This document shows positions 20,560 through 32,963 of a stretch of DNA of 64,000 nt, piece by piece (within the stretch, counting starts at the first letter, position 1; each line of letters starts with the position of its first letter). The notes beneath the pieces are model-generated. The model had not been told where the DNA came from. It made no database searches and saw only the letters and a list, made by a program, of their open reading frames with translations. A program made the translations under genes and the position numbers. The DNA lies in contig NC_033560.1 in the NCBI RefSeq assembly GCF_001680005.1, positions 1,429,501 to 1,493,500 on the forward strand. Direction: 5' to 3'. The DNA comes from Plasmodium coatneyi. Its lineage: Eukaryota; Apicomplexa; Aconoidasida; Haemosporida; Plasmodiidae.

Positions 20560-21505
20560 TTATAGTTTGTGTCTTTTGTATTTGGATCGTTGGAGATATT
20601 TTTTTCGAGCTCGGTAATAGTGACATCCTACGAATGCTCCTACCATAAGAAGTCCAATGAATGCAGCAACTGCGGTTCCCCACGGCGAAATATATTCAGA
20701 ATCATTAAGGAAGAGGGAGTCAGCTTCTTTTGCTTTTGCTAAAAACTTTAGAGGAAAATCAGTAGAAGCTATTTCAGTTAAGCTCACAAAACATATAATT
20801 AGCACAGAAAGTGCCACGATACCCATTATAAGCAATAGTAAGGTTCTATGTTTAAATTTTCCATATTTACATTTTTTATACCACCTTCGACATTTCTCCG
20901 TTAAGGTGTTGTTATTTTCGTCCTTAATACATTTATTATATTTATTTCTTTTTCTTCCATGTGGTAAATGTGTTAAATCTACATCTAAATCAAAATTTGA
21001 ATCGAACTTTGAATCGAACCTTGAAGCGGAATTTTTTGAATTTGTTCCATTTAGGGAAGTATTTCTAAAGGGAGGTTGTTCCTTATAACTTTTATTATGA
21101 GAAAATGGACTTCCCTGCACTTGAGTTCTTACAGTACTTCCACTTGATGATGACCCCACCGTGCTCTCATCTGAGGAGTCATATGCACCTCTTCTTCCAC
21201 CATAATGTGATGATGATGTGCTTAAGGCACGCACCTAAAAAAAGAAAAAGGAAAGGTTAAGCAGAAAATGTACATTCAAAATTTACATAACACATATAAG
21301 TATTACCACCCAAAAAAAAAAAGAGGTGTTTTTTTCCCCAAGAGAAATAAAAAAAATGTTCATTAATCATAATGAATATGTTCGCCGAACTCTAAAAGTG
21401 TAATAGTTGTTATTGTCATACATGGTGGTGGTGCTGGGGGTATTGCCAAAGGACCATCAGGGTACAGGTGAGTATTAAATATTTTGTAGGGAAGAATGCC
21501 AACAT
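20560..21505 (-). CDS. putative exported protein with signal peptide and two TM segments (paralogue A)
   Basis: Exon 1 is 21505-21422 (28 codons), a hydrophobic signal-like leader (KYLILTCTLMVLWQYP) ending HHHH before a GTATGA donor. Exon 2 is 21234-20560 (VRALSTSSSHYGG...). Phase 0, 252 residues. The N-terminal half is Ser/Asp-rich and variable. A basic Cys-containing motif KCKYGKFKHR leads into TM1 at about 159-180 (TLLLLIMGIVALSVLIICFV), a 35-residue loop follows, then TM2 at about 216-233 and a strongly basic tail (RARKKYLQRSKYKRHKL). The gene at 47.1 kb is a clear paralogue (leader KYLILTCTL, KCKYGKFKHRTLLLLI and the tail shared). The two-TM, variable-loop, basic-tail plan recalls Plasmodium 2TM exported families, but I cannot name the family. 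No canonical PEXEL is seen. Function unknown; export to the red cell or its membranous structures is inference. Confidence 0.8.
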
Positions 21506-22839
21506 TTTGTTGTTTTTATTTTTATTTTTTATTATTATTTTTTTTTAATGTAAAAAAATATATAAAATGAAAATTTTTCTTTCCTTCTATGTGTATTAAT
21601 ACATTATGTGATTATTTTTATGTTTGTTAATTCTAAATGTTTATTACGTCACTTAGGCGCCTATAATTCACGCTACATAATTTTAAGTGTGTAAATGAAG
21701 TTTTATTCCTCAATTTAAAATTAGAATGTACACTAACACATGTGGAAGGTGTTATGTAATATAATGCAAAATAATGGTCAAAAAATTGATTTCATTATTA
21801 CATGATTATATTGCTCTAAAAATTTTAAGTTCAAATTTAGTGGGAATGGGAGTGGGAGTGATCAACATTCCTCTCTCCCTCCCTCTATGAAAAAAGGTGT
21901 GGTTTGCTTTTTCCAATTGTATGTGTCGCACTTTTCTGATGGTGTACCGTAGGATCTAATTGTGCTCACATATATTGAGCATTAACATTATATATATACA
22001 TATATGGGTGTACAGCATTGTGTTGCTTGCATGTTGGCGCTCAAAAAAAAAATTTTTTTTCATTATTGCATAATTATATGTTGTTTTAAAAAAATTATTA
22101 AGTTCAAAGAAGTAGAAGTGGAAGTGGGCGCGGGAATGATCAAAATTCCTCCTTTTTTTCTACAAAGAGAGTGGCCCACACTCTCCATAGTATTCCACAC
22201 TTATTCTAACGGTGTGAAATGAAGGTGGAGTAGCAAATTATGTTCACATATTTTGAATACTTAGAAAAATTATAAATAGAGTTGTATATGTGCATGTTTG
22301 CGTGTGCTCAAAAAAAAAAATTCTTTTTTTCCAGTATTTTTTTGTATTGCTTCAAATTTTGAATGGGAAGGTGAATATAGAACCGTGCAAAGGAACAGAA
22401 AAAAAAAAACACTTGAAGAGAGTAGGTGCGTCCGCCCTCTTTTTTTGCGCACACTAAAATGGAGGAGGAGGGGGTGTTGGTGGGGTGGTAGATGGAGAAC
22501 GTATTATTATGTAAAATATGGGCAAATAAAAATTTTTCCTTCCCTATTGGAAAATGGAAATATCTGTGGGAAAAAGAAAGTTTTACATGCACATGGTATA
22601 TGTACAAAAAGAATTTACATATATATATAAGGAACAATTGCATTGAACTATTAAATTGAACTATTGAATGAACAATTGAATTTAACTGTAGGGAACAATT
22701 CCATTGAATTAATGAATGAATAATTAGTTTTTGCGAAATATTTTGTATGATGAGGTTTCTCTAACAACATTGGGAATGTGACGTATTTAAGTGCTCTTAC
22801 TTTGTTCTATTCCTTTTCTATATGGTCTATATATATGGA

Positions 22840-22995
22840 ACCATGGAATTCCCCAACATATATATGTATATGGGGAACATCCCACATATATGTATGTGTG
22901 TGTGGAATATCCCATATGTGGGGACCATACCATATATGGAACATCCCATATGTATGTAGGAGGGAGGGAACATCCCCCATATATGTGGGAGGGTG
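22840..22995. repeat. GGAACATCCCATATATG array
   Basis: Five to six imperfect copies of (T)GG(G)GAA(C/T)ATCCC(A/C)(C)ATATATG with intervening GTATGTGTG or GGGAGGG. The apparent Tyr/His/Pro-rich frames on both strands come from this array. Confidence 0.75.
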
Positions 22996-24189
22996 TATTC
23001 TCCCTCACTCCCCACCCCAAACCTTTTTCTTTTCCCTTCTGTGCCACTCCTCCCATAAACAGAGACATATATCGTATAAAAGCGGACCAATGTGTCCACC
23101 ACATCCGTCATGTACTCCTGGTGCGGTACGAATAATAAATGTGCAGAAGGGAAGGGGAAGTAGAAACTACGTAGGGAGATCGTACCTTCCCCCCCAACAT
23201 ATTCTATGTGTTTAATGTGACTTGAGTATGGGACATGATCATAGTCCATGTACATGACCATGTCCAAGAGGGGGTTTCCCCACACCCCCGCTAGGAGGTT
23301 TCCCTACAACAGTACCTACATACACATTTTTGCTGCAGTTCTTACATAACTATGTATGCACATATTCCTTTACATATAGACTTGTGCAGTGATCAGTGCA
23401 ACTGTACCACTTCTTTTTTCCTGAAGTTAGTATAGTAATAATAACAGTTGGAAGGGGAACATGCTTCAACTCCTCCTATAGAACATATTATATAGGGGGC
23501 GCTGGGAACAAGTTGGTGCATGATCCGTTTCCGGCCCTGTCTCTCTTTATGGGAAGAATGTACCTATAGGATGCGAACACAAATATATTCATTATGTGTA
23601 CTTCTCCCACAAGGGGGTATTCTATGTTCTTGAACATTCTTCATATTCCGCATATTCCTTGCTATTCTATCCCATCATCATGTAAACTTCACTGAAGAAA
23701 AAAAAAAAAAAAGTAAAAACACATTAATATGTACAATAAAACATACATTAATAAGGGAATTTCCATGGCATAGTGCCCATGTCCCATAAAAAAAGGAGTT
23801 ACAATATACTCATTACACAGAGAATAGAAGAAGAAGAATAAAGCGGAGAAAAAATATTATTAATGTGAAGAATGTATCATGTAATGAGGAGGATAGAGCT
23901 ATGGGCATCTCAAACAATATAGGAGTGCACGTAATCCACCCACATAGATATATATAAATGAGCTCTTTGCAACATAATCATAGGAAAAAGGAAGAAAGCA
24001 AAAAGGGAGAAACGAAGGGGCACACGAATATGTATAGTATAAAATTAAGGGAGTAGAAATGCTGAAATAGTATACATAATGTGAATTTTCTTCGTGCGCG
24101 AATGAAGTATACAGTGGGTGCTAGTAATTTTCAATAATTTCTTTATAAATAATAAAGAAAGCATGAACTATAATATTACATAGAAAAAT

Positions 24190-24299
24190 TTTCTGCTCCA
24201 ATGTGGGGGAAAAAATGATGCACCCTCTTTTCTATATATATGCAACATATCTAAATAAGGTACAAATAATTATATATAATGATACAAATAATCATATAC
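24190..24299 (+). repeat. duplicated 110-bp block, copy 1
   Basis: TTCTGCTCCA, GCACCCTCTTTTCTATATAT, GCAACATATCTAAATA and (G)GTACAAATAATTATATATAA occur in the same order and orientation at 40,071-40,195. Here the block sits about 360-470 bp upstream of a KIR exon 1. Confidence 0.85.
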
Positions 24300-24420
24300 C
24301 AGTCACTAATATAATGTATGAATAAGCAAGCAACGATATGAGTAATTTAAATTATTCCCGGTACGTTCTATTTTATTTTGGTACTGTGAAACTTGTGTTA
24401 GTATTCCTGCCTTAATTATG

Positions 24421-24450
24421 TGTATAGTGTGATTTTGATGCATATATATG
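24421..24450 (+). promoter_or_regulatory. candidate KIR upstream element
   Basis: TAGTGTGATTTTGATGCATA lies about 230 bp before the exon 1 ATG; compare 10,781-10,810 and 62,121-62,150. Sequence and position similarity only. Confidence 0.3.
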
Positions 24451-24658
24451 TAATGCGTTGTCATTTCTTAAGCAATTGAAGAATGTTTCATTATTGAATA
24501 AAGAAGAGAAAATTTTAATATTTCTACATAATGAGAATGCGAAGCAGAAATATCCCTGTGTACGCACATACTTATTTATGTTCTGCATAAATATAAGGAA
24601 GGAACACACATTCTTAGCATAAATTCACATTATATGTATAGTAAAATGCATATGAACA

Positions 24659-26271
24659 ATGACACCAAAACCGGCAACAGCATTATTAACGGTTCGTTAT
24701 CTTCCCCCCCTTCCTATGCTCAATATGGATATATGAGCATATGTTATACACATATATAATAGTACCCTCTTCGTGTGTGTGTGTGGTGTGTAGTGTGTAA
24801 TGTAATAGAATTGGATAATGCAAATGCAGAAAAAAAAAAGTGTATATATATATATGTGGGAAAGAACATTACCTTTCAATTTCTACACAAATGTACATGG
24901 TTCCACTTTCTCCTTATCTCAATTCCATTTTTGTAGATGGCAAATTTAAATAGTTTACCCTCCAAAACAGCATATGCTCAATTTAACGATGAAGGGAGGG
25001 GAAGTTACATTGGCATATACTGTCCAGGGTCGGGGGCAGAGCTGAATAAAATAAAGGATATATTGTCACAAAACGGTGGAACTGCTGAAGATTATGCAAA
25101 GAAGATATTAGGTGCATATTGTTACGCATCCTCACGGATGGGAGGAGGTGCGGGTACATCCTATACTGGGCTCTGCCCTTTCTTCTATTATTGGTTAGGA
25201 GACATATTAATTAACCAATTAAAAGTTGGTACTTCATTTTTGAACAGTATGGAAAAAATCTACCAACAATTGGGGAATATTTCTATTGGAGGGAAGAAGT
25301 GTGGAATTATATACAAGGATGTGAAAGATAATATTTTCGACGACGTGAAAAAGGTATATGATTATTCTAAAGATCGCCATACTATACAAACGCAATTAGA
25401 GGGTGCCAAAAGTAATGGTGATACAAAGACTTGTGATAAAGCATATCACGATCACCTCGACACCATTACTAAAGCATGCCATGCTATGAAAACATACTGT
25501 CCAGATGCCCAGAGTAGTAATGGTTCCTATTGTGGCGAGTTCAGAGCAGGAAAGCAGGGGGAGACAGGTTACTGTAGCGCAGACAAGCTAAAAATACTAA
25601 CATGTATAGAAGTAGCATCTAAACCACAAGTGGAGGAACCTGCAGCACATGATGCAGGGGGAATAGTTGGTTCTACATCCACCGCAGGGAACCAGGTTAC
25701 CGCCCCAATCGTCTCTTCCACAATTGCCACATTGCTAGGATTACCAGCGGCTGCCTTTTTTTTATATAAGGTACAAAGTACAATTACAATTATGGACAAC
25801 TACCATTATAAACTACCATTTATATAGGCCCATAATATATATATCCACCATAGTATCGTATATACACATATATGTACGTATGTACATATGTATATAGGTA
25901 TATAAATATATATATAATGCAAGTCTATATAACCATTCCCACTTTCTTCCCTTTTTTTCCATTCCTTTTTTTAGTATAATCTTCTACCTTCATGGTTTGG
26001 TAACCGCACTTTTGGAAATAGCAGTAGCGCTGGAAGGAACAGAAGAGGAAGAAAAAAAAGATCAACAACAACAATTCGACGTCACAAATTTGACGACACC
26101 TCAACAACAGAAACAGACAATTCTACAACAATAGGTGACACGGACTCTTCCACAGAATATTCTATTCCACCATACACTATTCCACCGTCTAACAGAGGAA
26201 GAAGAAGGGGAACAAATAATGGTACAAGAGAAAATGAAAACAGGAAGAATATTAGTTATGGTAGAATGTAA
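24659..26271 (+). CDS. KIR-type PIR antigen, three exons
   Basis: Exon 1 is 24659-24691 (MTPKPATALLT, donor GTTCGT). Exon 2 is 24937-25770 (278 codons), directly after TTTTTGTAG. The tail exon is 25975-26271. All junctions are phase 0; 387 residues. Exon 2 opens MANLNSLPSKTAYAQF, then YCYASS, the core CPFFYYWLGDILINQL, the DYSKDRHTIQTQ helix and paired cysteines to ILTCIE. The helix APIVSSTIATLLGLPAAAFFLYK ends at the splice. The tail begins YNLLPSWFGN, has RNRRGRKKRS, a Thr/Ser/Asp-rich middle with EYSIPPYTIP, and ends NISYGRM. Because exon 2 itself begins with ATG after its acceptor, an unspliced message could in principle initiate there. Every expected landmark is present and intact, so this can serve as the reference single-domain KIR for the window. 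Confidence 0.92.
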
Positions 26272-26460
26272 TGTAACACATTGTATGTAACATTGGAATG
26301 TAAAACGTCATATTTGGAATGTAATGCAATACACATTTGTGTGTGTGGAATGTGAAACATACACATTCTATGTGGAATGTAAAACGTCACACTTGGAATG
26401 TAACACCCATTGGAATGTAAAACACAATGTGGAATGTAACACATTGGAATGTGTAATGCG
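26272..26460. repeat. KIR 3'-flank TGGAATGTAAAAC repeat
   Basis: About ten imperfect copies of a 13-22 bp unit (TTGGAATGTAA, AACAC, ACATT). Shorter versions follow the KIR genes ending at 12,284, 43,045, 46,154 and 52,697. Confidence 0.8.
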
Positions 26461-28078
26461 TTCCTTCCCTTCTCCCCTCCCCCTCCTAATCTCGGAAGGA
26501 ATAAATTCACAATCTGCGGATACGCATATGCTAAATTGTTACATACATACATATATCCATCATTAGGAATGTGGAACAGTGTTCTATCACACATTACTCC
26601 ATACAACACTTCATACAACCAATCATACAACACTCATACAACACACTTATATATATATATATATAATAAAGTAGAACGAAGTACGTCGAATAAATAATTG
26701 TGGAATTGGCACAAACAAAAATTAGGTATATTAGGGGGGGGAAATAATATGTACAATATTCCATGTTTACCTAATACAGATACACTAAGTTATTTCCTTC
26801 TACTAAGAGAACATTTATTAAAGAAGCGGCTCCTATACGATCATGCATAATACGGAATAATGTTGCAACAATTATTGTGTACAAAAGTGGAAAGTAGTTG
26901 CTGGAATTTTACATGTACACTTCCCCCATGGGAATTGATCATAATATATGCAATTACTGAATTCCTGTTCCCAGGCTTCCTTCCTTCCTCCCTCCCTCCC
27001 CTTCGTTCTTATATATGTAGTTAATTTTTGCTCTATATAGGGGTAGAGCTATTTTCAATGAATATTGAATAATGCATGTACACATATATATAGAGGAGGA
27101 GCAGCAGCACTCTTCATTTATATGAACTGTATACAATATATGTATATATAAAGTTTTGACCGAACTTCTTCAATAATAATAAAAGATAAAATAAATAGTA
27201 TATACATACATATATATATATATATCTATATATATTTAAATTCTTTATCCAAAAAAAAAAAAAAAGGTGACACACTAATATATATATATAATAATGGAGG
27301 GAAGTAAATATATAATTATAACATCCCTCAATAGTCCATAACAAATCCAATAATATCCATGAGTACATAACGGGATTTATATGGGAAGAAATTCTACCCC
27401 TCTACCCTCTACCCCCTTCCTTGCCCCTTATTTTGATACTTTATTACATGTGCTCCCACTTCTTGGCCTTAAATTATATATAAAAAATAATAGTTTTGCA
27501 TATATGTATAAAAGTGTTATTGCTACCTAACAAAATTGAGTAATAATATGTACATCATTAATTGGAAGAAAAATAAGAAGTGTATGTAATAATATGTAAT
27601 CGTTTATGGTAACCATCCGTGGGAAGTTTGTACGAAAATTTTGTACAAAAAAAAAAATTTATATATCAAAAATTTTTACATGCAAAAAAAATATCTATGC
27701 AAAAAAATTTGTACATCCAAAATATTTTACATGCACAATTTGCATCCACATTCTAATTATGTACATATATATGTGTATGTAGACACATACATATATATAT
27801 GCCATATATGTATATATATATACCTATATACTTCTTGTATATATACTTATATATGTGTATATGTATGTTCATATACATATATGCGATATATATATATACC
27901 TATATACTTCATGTATATATGCTTATATATATGTGGGTATATGTATGTATATATATGCATATATATATATATATATGTTTTACATGTATATGTATATATC
28001 TTGTGGAAATGAGCACATTTTAATAAAAACAATTGATTACATATACAGCAGAAGAATATGTACACACACATATAAACA
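26272..28078. other. intergenic: KIR 3' repeat then A+T-rich spacer
   Basis: 26,272-26,460 is a tandem array of (T)GGAATGTAAAACAC / TGTAACACATTGGAATG units, the KIR 3'-flank repeat. The rest is A+T-rich with TA/CATA microsatellites (27,205-27,235; 27,765-27,990). The Tyr/Ile-rich frames at 27.6-28.2 kb are microsatellite translations, not genes. Confidence 0.6.
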
Positions 28079-29612
28079 ATGGCACCATCATCAGCAGGAA
28101 AAGGAGCAGGACGAACGGTTATTATTTCTTTTTTTTTTTTTAATATGAATAAATAAATATCCGCACACGTATATGTATACATCATCCATTATGCATCATC
28201 CATCTCATGTAGATGAGAATACACATGGAATGTGCATATATACATATCTACGTATGTATATATATATATATATTTATATATAAATTCTGTTCATTTGAAC
28301 CTATAGGCTAACCTCCTGGAAAAGTTACCTTCACGGGAACAATTCTACAGTAAATTCGAAACGGGCGATGGGGAATGTAAGGACACATGCAGGGAGGGTG
28401 TAAAGGAAGGTATAAGTGTTTTCTCTAATAAAGAAAGTTATGAGAATGAAGTTATAGGCGCCTCCTGCAGGGCATCCCAAATGCAGGACGCAGGAAAAAT
28501 ATCCTATAATGGACGTTATAATTTCCTATATTTTTGGATTGGTGATATATTGTGGAAGCATGTGCAAAATGATGGTTCATTCGCGGGCTACATGATTTTG
28601 CTTTGCGATAAGATGAAGGATAAGTGTAAAGATGGGCAAAATGAGATTCTTTGTGGAAGTGTTAATGGAAAAAGCTTCAATGAGAGAAAAACAGTATATG
28701 ATTACTACAAGGACTATACAACCCTGCAAACCCATTTAACTAGTAATGGAAAAGATTGTGACAGTGATTATAATGCTCACATCCAAAAAATTAAATCAGC
28801 GTCTGGAGCTATAAGTACGAATTGTAACATGGGAAGCACTCAAGGTTACCCATATTGTAAATGGTTTAAGGAGCAAAATGAAGAAGATGGACAAAGTAAC
28901 AATTACTGTGAGGACAGCAAACTAGCACAATTAACATGCACTCCATTACCCACCCTTGGAAACACCACCACAACTACTGCCATATCATCCCTATTATCTA
29001 TAGCAGGAATTGGTGCTGCCGCTATTTTCTTTTCATATAAGGTACTAGTTGCAATAACAACTGAAAAAATTGTGTGTGCACACGCACAGACACGCACATA
29101 CCATTCTTCTTTTTATATATGAACAAACAAATATATATAGTATAGACTGTACGTTGTGCATTATATATACACCTATATATATACCATATATAAAACTATA
29201 TACATACATATATATGTATATATATAAATATATAGATTTATATATGTATATATGGTATATATGGGGTATATATATGCTATATATATGTATAGGTATATGT
29301 ACATATTCCTTCCACCCTTCTCATTTCCATTCCTTCATTCAGTACAATCTTCTACCCTCTTGGTTTGGCAACCAATTTGGAGGCAGCAGCAACAATAGAA
29401 GCAATAGAAGAGGAAAAAGATCTACCACCCGACAACAACAATTCGACACATTAACAAATGATGGAACAGACACGTCCACATTATATACAACAACATTCGA
29501 TTCGTCAACAACAGATGAATCTACTATATATAATGAACTACCACGTGGCGTAAGAAGAACGAAGAATGATCTCCCTGAACGAAGGAAGAATATAGCTTAT
29601 CAACGTATTTAA
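28079..29612 (+). CDS. KIR-type PIR antigen, three exons
   Basis: Exon 1 is 28079-28117 (MAPSSAGKGAGRT, donor GTTATT). Exon 2 is 28307-29041 (245 codons), opening ANLLEKLPSREQFYSKF. The tail exon is 29343-29612, starting YNLLPSWFGNQFGG. All phase 0; 347 residues. The core YNFLYFWIGDILWKHV lacks the usual cysteine before the aromatic run (Tyr instead). Further on are VYDYYKDYTTLQTH and CTPLP. The helix AISSLLSIAGIGAAAIFFSYK ends at a GTACTA donor. The tail has RSNRRGKRS, Ser/Thr-rich sequence and ends NIAYQRI-TAA. An unspliced read of exon 2 would continue for only 23 more codons. The gene is complete and undisrupted. Its product is expected in the infected red cell membrane system, as for other KIRs. 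Confidence 0.9.
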
Positions 29613-30309
29613 TGTAGCATTAAATGAATGGATGCCCGCCAGGAAGTACGTGTGTGATCAGGTATAGTTCATGCAGAATAACAATAAAAGGAGAGAAGGA
29701 CACACACTTTTTTTTTTGTTTTTCCCTTTTTTTTTGTTTTTTTCCCTGTTCCTCTTCTTTTTTCTTTTTCCTTTCTTTTTTTTTTTTTTTTATTAATTAA
29801 TTATTTTTTTTAGAAAAAAAAAAAAGAAAGGAAAAACAATTATTATATTTAAAGCAAAAGAGAAAAAAATTACACAAAAATACAAAACGTTGTTGTAGCA
29901 AAAATGAATAAGCATTTGGAACCTTCAATAAAAAAAAAATTTTTCCCAAACGAGTCAAAATAAAGTGGAAGAGAATTTTTTCCTGCTCAAAAAAGGGAAG
30001 AGGAAAAAAAATGAAATATTACACTCCTCCTATAAACACAACAGTTAAGTGAAGGTACAAATGATGAAATGGTCATATAATTATGTTCTATTAATAACCC
30101 CATTAAATAAATAATTGGGCGTAAAAGTGAGAAAAAAGTGCGTACCAGCAGAAAAAAATTCCAACTCAAGAGGGAGGAAATAAAAAAAGCATATGTCCCT
30201 CCATATATGTGTGTCGTACGTGCATGCATATACATACATACGTACGTGCATACATACATATATATAATGCATGAACGGTCCCTTTGAAAAAATTAAAAAT
30301 TTTTTTAAG

Positions 30310-30353
<44 letters not shown>

Positions 30354-30734
30354 TCATCATTAATCAGAAAAAAGAAGAAAAGAAATAAAAAAAGTTAAAA
30401 AAGTTTGATAAATTTGATAAAATTGACATGTGTGTGCTTGTTCTTATAATCATTCCTATAATATGTACAAAATATTCAACACACACATGAACACATTCTG
30501 TATAAATAAATAAGGAAGCAGCAGCAGCTGGAAGGAAAGGGGTTAGAAGGAAAGAAAGGAAGAAGGAACATTACTTTCCATAAGAGGAAGAGAAGGGATG
30601 GAACACAATTTTTCTAAAAATAAAATTACACATTCCACATATATCCACAACAACACAATAGAAAGAGAAGAAGAATATATACATCTATAAAAGGTGATGT
30701 TCGTTGCGGATTTGATGTTGATGTTGATAACAAT
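29613..30734. other. intergenic between KIR genes
   Basis: Poly(T) and poly(A) tracts (29,708-29,830), a KIR 3' segment near 29,880-29,990 that resembles 53,096-53,215, and a perfect TA dinucleotide run around 30,311-30,348. No gene is seen. Confidence 0.5.
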
Positions 30735-32963
30735 ATGGAAGATCCTTCAGAAGAGTTACCTTCACAAAAAATATACGATGCGTTAAACAAAGGAGTAGGA
30801 AGAAGTTGTACATCGGGGGCGGCACTGAGGGAACGTAGTAATCTAGAGACAGGAATAAAAAATACATTACAATCGTACACAAAGAGTATGGATAGAACCT
30901 TGCCAAAAAAAATTATGAATAACTACTGTTACATGCATACGGGGAGAGGGGAAGGATTGGATATGCTGGGGGATGATGACCGTTGTCCTTTTTTCTATTA
31001 TTGGTTAGGTGACACTATAATAAAACAGAATTTGAACGCGGACGGGAGTTTCCCAATGGTTATGAATTCAGTTTATTTTGATCTGAATAAGTACATCTCC
31101 ACATATGTGTGCAAAAATATGTACGATAATGTTAGCAAGGATAGGTTCACACAGGCAAAAATACTGCACGATTACTATTACGACTATAAAAGACTGGAAA
31201 GCAGCGATGAGCTTACTAAATATTGCAGTAGTGCAAATTACCAAAGTTCCTTGCGCACAGCCGAATCAACTTATAACGAAGTAAGGCAAAGTTGTTCAAC
31301 TCGTTCTGGGTTTTCATACTGTGACAAATTCAACATCGAAAAATCGAAGGAGGAAAGGACTGAGTTCTCTCCACCACAACCACTACCATGCGCAACAGAA
31401 ATTCTCGAAGACGACGAGGACGAAGAACATGCATCATGCTCAGAAGGGGGAGAAGAAGATGTCCCCTCCTCCTGTCCACCAAAACCAGCAGCAAAAGCAA
31501 AATCACCAAAAAAAGCAACCACATCAATCCAACTAACGGTAAAAAAAAAAAAAAAGACACCACCACATACATATGTACATGTATATATATGTGTATACAT
31601 ATGTATAACTACATATATATAAGTAGCATATATATAACTCCCCCCTAACACTCCTCCCCTACCCCTAATTACACAAAACACCCCTTCCACTTACATACAC
31701 TTATAGAAGGCGCATTTAGAGGTGTTAGACTCGACTATAAAGTATTATGGTAGATTTAAAGGGGGCATGGAATATTGCCATTATCCTTGTTTTCCTAGAA
31801 AAAAAATATGGAACAAAATAAAAAAACATTTTAACGATGAAAAGTATGCTAATATAATTACCAGAGCATTGTGTTACGTATACACCAGGAAAAGAGGTGA
31901 TAGTGATTTCACTGATACACACTGTCAATTTTTCAGCTATTGGCTAAAATATATATTATATAAATACTTAAAGAGCGATACTGCACCTTCGGATGTTATA
32001 AATATAATTAACGAAGAGATGAAAGGAATTCCAGAAAAATATAAGTGTCAACTGAAGGAAACTAATATAGGGAAGGATGAATTTAACCACAAAAGAATAT
32101 TATTCCAATTTTTACATGACCATGATAAGATGAAAGAACAATTTGGCGGTTCCTTCACTTCTAATGTGCAATGTGATAAAAAATATAAGGCACACTTAGA
32201 GGACATTGTTAAGGCCTATAGCGAGGTGCACACTAAGTGTGGAAAGGAGGGTGATGATTGCCATAGCGAATTTGAAGAAATATTTAAAAAAATTGGAAAC
32301 AATGGAATGTTGCAATTAGAATGTCAGCCACTGTCTGCAGAAGAGGAGCCTGAAGAGGAGGAAGATGATCTCCTTCTTCCTCTTCTTTCTAAAGGTGGTG
32401 GTGAACTGCCTCCTGACGATCCAACAACGGGGTGCACTGAACAGTTGACGGGGGAGGCAACCACCCTTGGAAAAAACACCCTCACTACTACCGCTATTTT
32501 TTCCATATTGGGAGTAGCAGGAGTTGGACTACCAACAATTGCACTATTTCTATATAAGGTAAGTATAATTAACATAATCATAATGAAAAATATGAACAAT
32601 AGGATTCTATTTATTTTTACCCTTTTTGGTTTAAAAAAATCTATATAGAGTAAGGTATACAGGGTAAATGGTGTATGTTTCCATATTCCTTTCATCCTTT
32701 TTCCTCCTTTCTTCCACCCCTTTAACAATTTTCAGTATAATCTTTTACCTTTCTCGATAAGGAACAGTTTTGGAGGGGTAAACAGGAGCACTGGAAGAAA
32801 AAAAAGAGAAGGAAGAAGTGCAAGATCATTAGTACGAAGATTGAATGTGCGAAATGAGGAAGATGATGATGTTTCTTCTACGGAAGAAGAAGATTATTCA
32901 TCTACATTTGATTCGGGAACAGAATATTCTATTCCATACACTACTACTTCATCGTCCAGATGA
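30735..32963 (+). CDS. two-domain KIR-type antigen, three exons
   Basis: Exon a is 30735-31538 (268 codons), exon b 31707-32558 (284 codons), tail exon 32736-32963. All phase 0; 627 residues. Exon a starts MEDPSEELPSQKIYDAL with no separate leader exon and encodes a full PIR domain (CPFFYYWLGDTIIKQ, HDYYYDYKRLE) followed by an acidic then basic linker, but no membrane helix. Exon b (KAHLEVLDSTIKYYGRF) encodes a second, divergent PIR domain in which the core reads CQFFSYWLKYILYKYL, an acidic run (EEEPEEEEDD) and the helix TTTAIFSILGVAGVGLPTIALFLYK. The tail exon starts YNLLPFSIRN, has RKKREGRSARS and ends TTTSSSR-TGA, shorter than the NIxYQxM type. Known KIR proteins span a wide size range, and tandem ectodomains explain the large ones. 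Intact throughout. Confidence 0.88.

Larger units (their letters stand above)
21506..24658. other. intergenic region with short tandem arrays
   Basis: Two diverged copies of a segment lie at 21,770-22,000 and 22,050-22,260: poly(A)/(T), AAGTTCAAA, GTGGGAGTGATCAA-type sequence, then TTTTGAA/TATTGAGCA. 22,650-22,710 repeats a GAACAATTGAATTGAACTATT-like unit. About 22,840-22,990 is an array of ATCCCATATATG / GGGAACATCCC units. From 23.3 kb onward the DNA is ordinary A+T-rich KIR upstream sequence, including a duplicated 110-bp block (24,190-24,299). No gene is supported. Confidence 0.5.

Noticed and set aside
22778..23285. Overlapping frames on both strands (up to 152 codons)
   Set aside because: Produced by the GGAACATCCCATATATG array; no conserved features.
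27641..28185. Tyr/Ile/Met-rich frames on both strands
   Set aside because: Direct translations of TATACATATATG microsatellites.
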